Positions 49,785-55,251 of a stretch of DNA of 55,251 nucleotides are shown here, one piece after another. Source of the stretch: an uncultured Lachnospiraceae bacterium (GTDB taxonomy: Bacteria > Bacillota > Clostridia > Lachnospirales > Lachnospiraceae); NCBI GenBank assembly GCA_902476645.1, contig CABSEG010000010.1:1-55251 (forward strand), in the 5' to 3' direction. The first letter of the stretch is position 1; each line of letters starts with the position of its first letter. The notes under the pieces were generated by a model. The model was given only the letters and a program-made list of their open reading frames with translations. It searched no databases and had not been told where the DNA came from. Position numbers and translations under genes: made by a program.

Positions 49785-50447
49785 TTAATCCTGCTCTTTC
49801 ATCCTTCGCAATCTTCTTTTTTTCCATATTCTTTCCAAAAATTTGGGTTTTAACTCCGAATTCTCCTTAGAACAAAATATTTTTCCGGCACCGATTAACA
49901 CTCTTGCCCCCAGCTTCGCCTTGTTCTCTGCCATAAATTCCTCCTGTCTGGGCGAGGAAAGGGTCGCTAAAAGAACATCCGGGGAAATTCCATTCACCAG
50001 ATTCACAATGCCGTCCACATCCTCCTTCCCATCATCCGGAACACAAGAACCCACAATATTCAGTTTTGGGTAATGGATCTTCAGATATGTGAGGATTTCT
50101 TCCTTTTCTTCCTCATTCTCCCCGATCAGCATGATACTCTTTCCCGCATCCGATATATATTCTAAAAATGTACGGATAAACCACTGATTCTCTGCTTCCA
50201 TCCGTCGCTCCGCCAAAGTAATCTCCGCTGCGTCTAAAACTTCGCGGTCCCCAATCAGGCTAAGATCCAGCTGTTTTAGCTTCTCCTGATATTTCTCTGA
50301 CCCGGAAGCCTCCAGCAGTACATCAATCGTAATCATGCCGATGGTATTCAGGGCTTCGGTCTCCATATATCCCCTCACCAGCTCCATGGCCTTCACCACG
50401 CTGATATTATCAATGCTGACCCCTAATAGGTCTCTTTTCTCATCCAT
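49785..50447 (-). CDS. WecG/TagA/CpsF-family glycosyltransferase (GT26)
   Basis: A 220-residue protein with the WecG/TagA fold: LLGVSIDNISVVKAM at the start, ITIDVLLEAS, LSLIGDREVLDAAEI (family LIPDG..v replaced by LIGDRE), IMLIGENEEEKEEIL, VGSCVPDD and PDVLLATLSSPRQEEFMAENKAKL. Family members add ManNAc or related sugars to a lipid-linked GlcNAc in wall teichoic acid or common antigen synthesis. Several catalytic-site blocks are altered and no teichoic-acid genes are nearby, so activity is uncertain. It has a good promoter and is the first gene of the two-gene operon. Confidence 0.78.
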   Translation of the reverse strand: MDEKRDLLGVSIDNISVVKAMELVRGYMETEALNTIGMITIDVLLEASGSEKYQEKLKQLDLSLIGDREVLDAAEITLAERRMEAENQWFIRTFLEYISDAGKSIMLIGENEEEKEEILTYLKIHYPKLNIVGSCVPDDGKEDVDGIVNLVNGISPDVLLATLSSPRQEEFMAENKAKLGARVLIGAGKIFCSKENSELKPKFLERIWKKRRLRRMKEQD

Positions 50448-50642
50448 ATGCTCACTCTCTTTTCTGTAAATCCAATATAGCAGAAAACAGATTTGATTTC
50501 AACAAAAAGCGAAGGGCAGTCAAACGTCCCGCCAAAATTCCTTTTGGTTCGTCTTTTTCGTTCACAATTTATTCATTTTACATTCAAAATTCTTTTACCC
50601 GACCATCATTCTTTCTTCATTTCTTCTGCATATAATAGTATC
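50448..50642. other. left part of the 370-base gap between the WecG-type gene and glnN
   Basis: No ORF is supported. It holds the WecG-type promoter (50474-50502), an AT-rich stretch and a TATAAT hexamer on the plus strand (50631-50636) that may start the candidate small RNA. The rest of the gap is described under that RNA. Confidence 0.6.
50474..50502 (-). promoter_or_regulatory. sigma-A promoter of the WecG-type/YitT operon
   Basis: On the minus strand TTGAAA (50497-50502) and TATATT (50474-50479) are spaced by 17 bases, with TGC directly before the -10. Confidence 0.7.
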
Positions 50643-50763
50643 ATCAGAGGAAAACAATCTCAGAAGTCATCATCTAAGTATTTTTATACTTTTCAAATAA
50701 ACTTTTTCATAATAATGCCAGACATAATATGTCTGGCATCCTCCCTTTTCAGGGAGTTTTTTT
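50643..50763 (+). ncRNA. candidate small RNA, copy 2, with terminator
   Basis: Both flanking genes are on the minus strand, yet the signals here point to plus-strand transcription: TATAAT at 50631-50636, then ATCAT, CAATCT, an AAGTAT/ATACTT mini-hairpin, CTTTTTCATAA (50702-50712), a perfect 12-bp inverted repeat ATGCCAGACATA/TATGTCTGGCAT (50715-50739), CCTCCC, and a terminator CTCCC-TTTTCA-GGGAG followed by seven T (50741-50763). The block order matches the element at 4074-4169, with an unrelated stem sequence. The -35 is weak. No ORF with a ribosome binding site is present. Confidence 0.5.
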
Positions 50764-50806
50764 ATGCCAGAGGAAGCGGTCTGACTTTCCTCTGGCATCG
50801 CTTTTT
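50764..50806 (+). terminator. second hairpin with T-run beside glnN
   Basis: ATGCCAGAGGAA (50764-50775) pairs over 12 bp with TTCCTCTGGCAT (50787-50798) and is followed by CGCTTTTTAG on the plus strand. It sits 12 bases past the glnN stop, but the glnN side has an A-run, so it may act as a backup for the plus-strand RNA or as the glnN 3-prime end. It shares ATGCCAGA with the preceding inverted repeat. Confidence 0.6.
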
Positions 50807-50817
50807 AGACGTCTTTC

Positions 50818-52929
50818 TTAAATTTCAAACAGAAGATCCCCGTAGGACGGCATCGGCCATTCTTCTTTATCCACAATCATTTCCAGCTCGTCCACCGGTT
50901 TTCTCAGCTCCTCCATGGCTGCGCTTACCTTTTCATGGTAATAAACAGCCTGCTCTCTTCCAGCTTCCATACCTGCCGCTATCTCGGTCACTTCTTCCAG
51001 CTTAGCCAGCGCCATCTTGGTCTTCGACAGCAACGCTGTCGTTTCCTTTAATAAATTGGTGGGCACTGTCACATCTGCTCCCGCCAGTTTGATCTCGTTT
51101 GCCGTTCCCGCCAGATTTCTTGCGTAGCGCATGACGGCAGGAATAATGTGCTTGCTGGCAATATCAATCATGGCTCTTGCCTCGATATTGATGGTTTTGG
51201 CATAGCTTTCATACTGAATCTCCACCCTGGATTCCAGTTCTGCCCTGGTAAATACCTTAAACTTTTCAAACAGCTTCACAGCTTTCTCTGTAATTAAAGC
51301 CGGAATGGCATCCACCATACAGGTGATATTAGGCAGTCCCCTTCTTTTTGCCTCCTTTAGCCACTCTTCTGAATATCCGTTTCCGTTAAACACAATTCTC
51401 TGATGGTCGTTGGCATACTGTTTAATCAGATCGTGAACCGCCAGATCAAAGTCTTCCGCCTTTTCCAGCACATCACAAGCATCGCTGAAAGCCTCGGCCA
51501 CAATCGTATTTAACACCACATTACACTCTGCAACGGAATCCCTGGAACCTACCATACGAAATTCAAATTTATTTCCCGTGAAGGCAAAAGGTGAGGTTCT
51601 GTTTCGGTCTGTGGCATCCTTGGCAAAATCCGGAAGGGTACGAACCCCGGTGTGAAGTTTTCCACCCTTAATACTGTGGGTCGCCGTTCCTGTACTGATT
51701 AGCTGACACAGCACATCTTCCAGCTGATCCCCTAAAAATACGGAAATGATGGCAGGCGGCGCCTCATTAGCTCCCAGTCTGTGATCGTTTCCCGCATCTG
51801 CGGCAGACTCCCGCAAAAGATCCGCATGGATATCCACAGCTCTAAGCATACACATTAAAATCAACAAAAACTGAATATTTTCATGGGGAGTCTTGCCGGG
51901 CTCCAGCAGGTTGATCCCATCATCCGTCGTGAGAGACCAGTTGTTATGCTTGCCGGAACCGTTTACTCCGGCAAAAGGCTTTTCATGGAGCAAGCACTGC
52001 AATCCCTGCCGCTCTGCTACTCTCTTTAATGTTTCCATAATAATCTGATTGTGATCTGCGGCCACATTACATTCCGCGTAGATGGGGGCCAGCTCATGCT
52101 GCGCAGGAGCTACTTCGTTGTGCTGGGTTTTGGCGGAAACGCCCAGCTTCCAGAGCTCCTCATTCACTTCCTTCATGAAAGCGGCAATCCTCTGACGAAT
52201 CACCCCGAAATAATGATCATCCAGCTCCTGTCCCTTCGGCGGCATAGCGCCAAACAGAGTTCTCCCGGTGAAAATTAAATCCTTACGCTTCAGATACTTC
52301 TTCCGGTCTACTATAAAATACTCCTGTTCCACGCCCACTGATGGCTTCACCTTCCTGGACGTGGTATTTCCAAACAGACGGATCAGGCGCAGAGCCTGCT
52401 CCTGCACAGCCTCCATGGAGCGCAGAAGGGGCGTCTTCTGATCCAGGGCCTCCCCGGTATAAGAGCAAAAAGCCGTCGGAATACAGAGAATGGCACCTCC
52501 GTCATCCTCCCTCACGAAAGCCGGCGAGGTACAATCCCAGGCCGTATAGCCTCTGGCCTCAAAGGTGGCCCGCAGCCCCCCGGATGGGAAAGAAGAAGCA
52601 TCCGGCTCTCCTTTGATCAGCTCTTTTCCAGAAAACTCCATCAATACATTTCCATCCTCATCCGGGGCCGTAATAAATGCGTCGTGTTTTTCCGCGGTAA
52701 ATCCGGTCAGAGGCTGGAACCAGTGGGTATAGTGGGTGGCTCCCTTCTCCACAGCCCAGTCCTTCATGGCTCCGGCTACTACCTCAGCTGTTATGGGATC
52801 CAGTTCTTTTCCGTCATCGATGGTCTTGTGTAATTCTTTATAAACCTTCTTTGGAAGCCTCTCTTGCATCACTTTGTCATTAAAGACATTCTGACCGAAC
52901 AGCTTCGCTATATTGATTTTCTCTTCCAT
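50818..52929 (-). CDS. glnN: type III glutamine synthetase
   Basis: A 703-residue GSIII enzyme that joins ammonia and glutamate with ATP. Family blocks are present in full: THYTHWFQPLTG, SGGLRATFEARGYTAWD, VGVEQEYFIVD, KTQHNEVAPAQHELAPIY, GVNGSGKHNNWSLTTDDG, ANEAPPAIISVFLG, KDATDRNRTSPFAFTGNKFEFRMVGS and NGNGYSEEW. The length fits GSIII (~700) rather than GSI (~450). The start at 52929 (MEEKINIAKLFGQ) has GGAGG about 8 bases upstream; earlier in-frame ATGs at 52962 and 52944 overlap or precede that site. Its own promoter lies in the lgt gap. A close paralogue lies beyond lgt. Confidence 0.97.
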   Translation of the reverse strand: MEEKINIAKLFGQNVFNDKVMQERLPKKVYKELHKTIDDGKELDPITAEVVAGAMKDWAVEKGATHYTHWFQPLTGFTAEKHDAFITAPDEDGNVLMEFSGKELIKGEPDASSFPSGGLRATFEARGYTAWDCTSPAFVREDDGGAILCIPTAFCSYTGEALDQKTPLLRSMEAVQEQALRLIRLFGNTTSRKVKPSVGVEQEYFIVDRKKYLKRKDLIFTGRTLFGAMPPKGQELDDHYFGVIRQRIAAFMKEVNEELWKLGVSAKTQHNEVAPAQHELAPIYAECNVAADHNQIIMETLKRVAERQGLQCLLHEKPFAGVNGSGKHNNWSLTTDDGINLLEPGKTPHENIQFLLILMCMLRAVDIHADLLRESAADAGNDHRLGANEAPPAIISVFLGDQLEDVLCQLISTGTATHSIKGGKLHTGVRTLPDFAKDATDRNRTSPFAFTGNKFEFRMVGSRDSVAECNVVLNTIVAEAFSDACDVLEKAEDFDLAVHDLIKQYANDHQRIVFNGNGYSEEWLKEAKRRGLPNITCMVDAIPALITEKAVKLFEKFKVFTRAELESRVEIQYESYAKTINIEARAMIDIASKHIIPAVMRYARNLAGTANEIKLAGADVTVPTNLLKETTALLSKTKMALAKLEEVTEIAAGMEAGREQAVYYHEKVSAAMEELRKPVDELEMIVDKEEWPMPSYGDLLFEI

Positions 52930-52980
52930 CTGTTTTTCCTCCATATAAATATAAGAAAACATTCCGATGCACTCTTACGC

Positions 52981-53009
52981 ATAATATCGTATTTTTCCAG
53001 GAAATACAA
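52981..53009 (-). promoter_or_regulatory. sigma-A promoter of glnN
   Basis: On the minus strand TTGTAT (53004-53009) and TATTAT (52981-52986) are spaced by 17 bases, between the lgt stop (53017) and the glnN start (52929). No glutamine riboswitch or GlnR-type box was recognised. Confidence 0.68.
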
Positions 53010-53016
53010 GAAAAAT

Positions 53017-53772
53017 TTACATCCTCTTCTCCCTGGATTTCAGGTAGAACGGTAAAAGGATTCCTCCAGCCACAATAAAGATCGAAATAAACTGAGATGT
53101 GGAAAAAATCCACACATTTCCTCTGGGATCATCTCTTAAAAATTCCACCAGAAATCTGCCCACTCCATAGAGCAGCAAATACCAGCTTCCCACTATGCCA
53201 TCCCTGGGCTTCCTCCGGGCAATGAGAATCAACACGAAAGCGATGGCAAAGTCACCGATGCTGGAAATCAGCTGGGTTGGAATCACCGCCGTGTCTCTGG
53301 GCGCAAAGGGAGAGTCCGCGAATACCATTCCAATGGGACAGTCCGTTTCTCTGCCGTAACAGCATCCAGCCAAAAAGCACCCAATCCGCCCGAACCCCTG
53401 AGCCAGGGCTACTGAGGGCATTGCCACGTCAAAGTACTTCAGGAAGTCTGCTTTTTTATACCTGCAGTACAGCCAGGCCACCAGGATCCCCCCCAGAATG
53501 CCGCCATAAACCACAAACCCGTTTGAGATATCCTGCAACACATTTTTCGATTTGATCAGACTGGGCAGCTCTGTAATAACAAATAAAATCTTTGCCCCCA
53601 GAAAGCCTCCGATCACGCACAAAAAGGTCAGGTTAAAAATCATATCCCCACTCAACCCGTACTTTGGCGCCCGCTTCATCCCCATCAGCAAAGCGGCCAG
53701 GACGCCCAGTGCAATCATAAGTCCGTACCCATATATATGGAAGGAACCTATGGAAAATAAAATATACCGCAT
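53017..53772 (-). CDS. lgt: prolipoprotein diacylglyceryl transferase
   Basis: A 251-residue polytopic membrane enzyme that moves diacylglycerol from phosphatidylglycerol to the lipobox Cys of prolipoproteins. The Lgt signature GRIGCFLAGCCYG (~129-141) is intact, with the YGYGLMIALG first helix, the GFVVYGGILGG segment and the late GRFLVEFLRDD motif. TTAGGAGG precedes the ATG. It is flanked by two glutamine synthetase III genes but has its own promoter. Confidence 0.97.
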   Translation of the reverse strand: MRYILFSIGSFHIYGYGLMIALGVLAALLMGMKRAPKYGLSGDMIFNLTFLCVIGGFLGAKILFVITELPSLIKSKNVLQDISNGFVVYGGILGGILVAWLYCRYKKADFLKYFDVAMPSVALAQGFGRIGCFLAGCCYGRETDCPIGMVFADSPFAPRDTAVIPTQLISSIGDFAIAFVLILIARRKPRDGIVGSWYLLLYGVGRFLVEFLRDDPRGNVWIFSTSQFISIFIVAGGILLPFYLKSREKRM

Positions 53773-53814
53773 ATGTAGTCCTCCTAAATCATGCTCCCTT
53801 ACGTTTGCTTTCCT

Positions 53815-53843
53815 ATCATATCACTATCCCTTTTTGCCCGCAA
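53815..53843 (-). promoter_or_regulatory. sigma-A promoter of lgt
   Basis: On the minus strand TTGCGG (53838-53843) and TATGAT (53815-53820) are spaced by 17 bases, about 45 bp upstream of the lgt start codon. Confidence 0.65.
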
Positions 53844-53875
53844 GCTCCAATTCCCGTTTTCTCTATTGTTCCCAC

Positions 53876-53913
53876 AAAAACAGGGCCGGACGCTCTGTCG
53901 TCCGACCCCTGTT
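53876..53913 (-). terminator. terminator of the second glutamine synthetase III gene
   Basis: AAACAGG.CCGGACG and CGTCCGA.CCTGTTT form a long near-perfect stem with a short loop; on the minus strand TTTTTGTGGG follows. It starts 20 bases past the stop at 53933. Confidence 0.85.
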
Positions 53914-53932
53914 TCTTACCTTTATATTTATT

Positions 53933-55251
53933 TTACACTTCAAACAAAAGATCCCCGTAAGATGGCATGGGCCAAACTTCTTTGTCCACGATCATTTCCA
54001 GTTGATCTACGGGAGCCCTCAGCTCTTCCATAGCCTTTATGACCTCCTCATGGAAAAATCTGGCCTGTTCAGCCACATTCGCCTTCCTGGATGCTTCTGC
54101 ATCCATTGCGATCAGCTTTTTCAAAGCCGCCTTTGCTTCCACCAGCAAAGCGCTGCTCTCTGCCAAAAGCTCCGACTGAACACATGCCTGACCTCCGGCC
54201 GCTTTCACCGAGTTGATGGTATCTGCCAGAGTTTTGGTGTAGCCCACCACGGCCGGTATCAGCTGTTTGCTCGCCACATCAATCATGGTCTTTGCCTCAA
54301 TGTTGATGGCCTTTGCGTAAGTTTCGTACTTAATCTCCACCCTGGATTCCAGTTCTGCCCTGTTGAACACATGAAACCTCTCAAACAGATGTACTGCCTT
54401 GTCGGTGAGCAGGCAGGGGATGGCGTCCACCATGGATTTAATGTTGGGCAGCCCTCTTCTTTCCGCCTCGGCCACCCATTCTTCTGAATAACCGTTCCCG
54501 TTAAAGACGATTTTCTGGTGCTCAGCCGCCATACGTTTAATGTAATCATGGACCGCCAGCTCAAAGTCTTCCGCTTTCTCCAACACGTCACAAGCATCTG
54601 CAAAAGCCTCGGCCACTATCGTATTTAATACCACATTAGGCGCTGCGATGGAGTCCCTGGATCCAACCATTCGAAACTCAAATTTATTTCCGGTGAAGGC
54701 AAAGGGGGAAGTTCTGTTTCGGTCTGTGGCATCTTTGGCCAGACTGGGAAGGGTTTTGACACCGGTCTGAAGTACGCCTCCCTTAATGCTGTGGGTCGCT
54801 GTTCCTGTGCTAACTAGCTGCTCCAGTACATCCTCCAACTGCTCCCCCAGGAACACGGAAATGATGGCCGGCGGCGCCTCATTGGCTCCCAGCCTGTGAT
54901 CGTTTCCGGGATCTGCAGCAGACTCCCGAAGCAAATCCGCATGACGGTCTACAGCGCTCAGGATACAGGTAAGAACCAGCAAAAACTGAACATTCTCATG
55001 GGGCGTTTTCCCCGGATCCAGAAGATTCACCCCATCATCTGTGGTAAGGGACCAGTTGTTGTGCTTGCCGGAGCCATTCACGCCTGCAAAAGGCTTTTCA
55101 TGGAGCAGGCACTGGAGGCCATGTTGACAGGCTACTTTCTTTAAAGTCTTCATCACAAGCTGATTTTGATCTACCGCAATATTTGCCTCTCCATAGATCA
55201 CCGCAATCTCGTGCTGCGCAGGAGCCACTTCATTATGCTGTGTCTTGGCGG
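53933..55251 (-). CDS. type III glutamine synthetase, second copy (5-prime end cut by window)
   Basis: The last ~439 residues of a second GSIII. It covers KTQHNEVAPAQHEIAVIYGE, GVNGSGKHNNWSLTTDDGVNLL, ANEAPPAIISVFLGEQLEDV, DRNRTSPFAFTGNKFEFRMVGS, NGNGYSEEW and the C-terminal PSYGDLLFEV. It is clearly homologous to the first copy and nearly identical in catalytic blocks, but differs in the C-terminal helical region (for example AAGGQACVQSEL for AGADVTVPTNLL). The N-terminal third, including the beta-grasp domain, lies beyond the window. The two copies probably differ in regulation or allostery. No frameshift is seen. Confidence 0.95.
   Translation of the reverse strand, partial: AKTQHNEVAPAQHEIAVIYGEANIAVDQNQLVMKTLKKVACQHGLQCLLHEKPFAGVNGSGKHNNWSLTTDDGVNLLDPGKTPHENVQFLLVLTCILSAVDRHADLLRESAADPGNDHRLGANEAPPAIISVFLGEQLEDVLEQLVSTGTATHSIKGGVLQTGVKTLPSLAKDATDRNRTSPFAFTGNKFEFRMVGSRDSIAAPNVVLNTIVAEAFADACDVLEKAEDFELAVHDYIKRMAAEHQKIVFNGNGYSEEWVAEAERRGLPNIKSMVDAIPCLLTDKAVHLFERFHVFNRAELESRVEIKYETYAKAINIEAKTMIDVASKQLIPAVVGYTKTLADTINSVKAAGGQACVQSELLAESSALLVEAKAALKKLIAMDAEASRKANVAEQARFFHEEVIKAMEELRAPVDQLEMIVDKEVWPMPSYGDLLFEV

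Noticed and set aside
1..55251. CRISPR arrays, insertion sequences, rRNA and tRNA genes
   Set aside because: Reading both strands, no regularly spaced long repeats, transposase-like frames, tRNA-like acceptor/T-loop patterns or rRNA segments were found; a tRNAscan or ISfinder run was not possible here.

Overview
The window reads as chromosomal DNA of an anaerobic, spore-forming Clostridia species, most likely a gut Lachnospiraceae. The reasons are a SpoVAF/GerA-type germination gene, a TIGR04086-type membrane protein, the rho-rpmE-DUF1385-prmC-prfA neighbourhood, two type III glutamine synthetases, a YesM/YesN-type two-component system, FIVAR-rich dockerin glycosidases and strong AAGGAGG ribosome binding sites. 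No rRNA, tRNA, CRISPR array, transposase or prophage gene was seen. Almost everything is on the minus strand; only the PAP2 gene, a small membrane protein and a CBS-domain membrane protein are on the plus strand.

Layout. 1-5.1 kb: SpoVAF-like protein, PAP2 phosphatase, DegV protein, a small anchored protein, a candidate small RNA and a secreted GH25 lysozyme. 5.3-25.4 kb: a 20 kb co-directional carbohydrate locus. 25.7-37.6 kb: housekeeping genes read as rpmE, DUF1385, prmC, prfA, rluA, DUF2156, two aminotransferases, DUF368, a methyltransferase, hslO and nadE. 37.8-40.7 kb: GDPD protein, a broken rho and a TIGR04086 protein. 40.9-47.4 kb: CBS-domain protein, sigma-like protein, CtpA protease, M23 hydrolase and ftsEX. 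47.5-55.3 kb: PucR-type regulator, YitT, a WecG/TagA-type enzyme, a candidate small RNA, and two glutamine synthetase III genes flanking lgt.

The exciting part is the 20 kb locus. Three secreted GH3-family proteins, all with the permuted order (C-terminal domain and Fn3 first, TIM barrel second), end in FIVAR repeats and a type I-like dockerin. Between them lie two cohesin proteins, one with a sortase-like/transmembrane anchor and one with very basic Ig/Fn3 modules. The same locus holds a YesN-type regulator, a YesM-type kinase and two membrane-anchored sugar-binding proteins with no ABC transporter. One binding protein keeps nearly all glucose/galactose contacts of MglB. I infer a small, self-contained, sugar-sensed cell-surface complex. 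One of the three GH3 proteins has lost its catalytic Asp and other active-site residues but keeps its dockerin, so it is probably a structural or binding subunit.

Other points: rho is interrupted by an apparent 20-nt deletion in the Q-loop region; two intergenic elements 46 kb apart share a small-RNA-like architecture with a stem of different sequence but the same pairing; and rpmE has a long structured leader. All functions are inferred from sequence reading alone.
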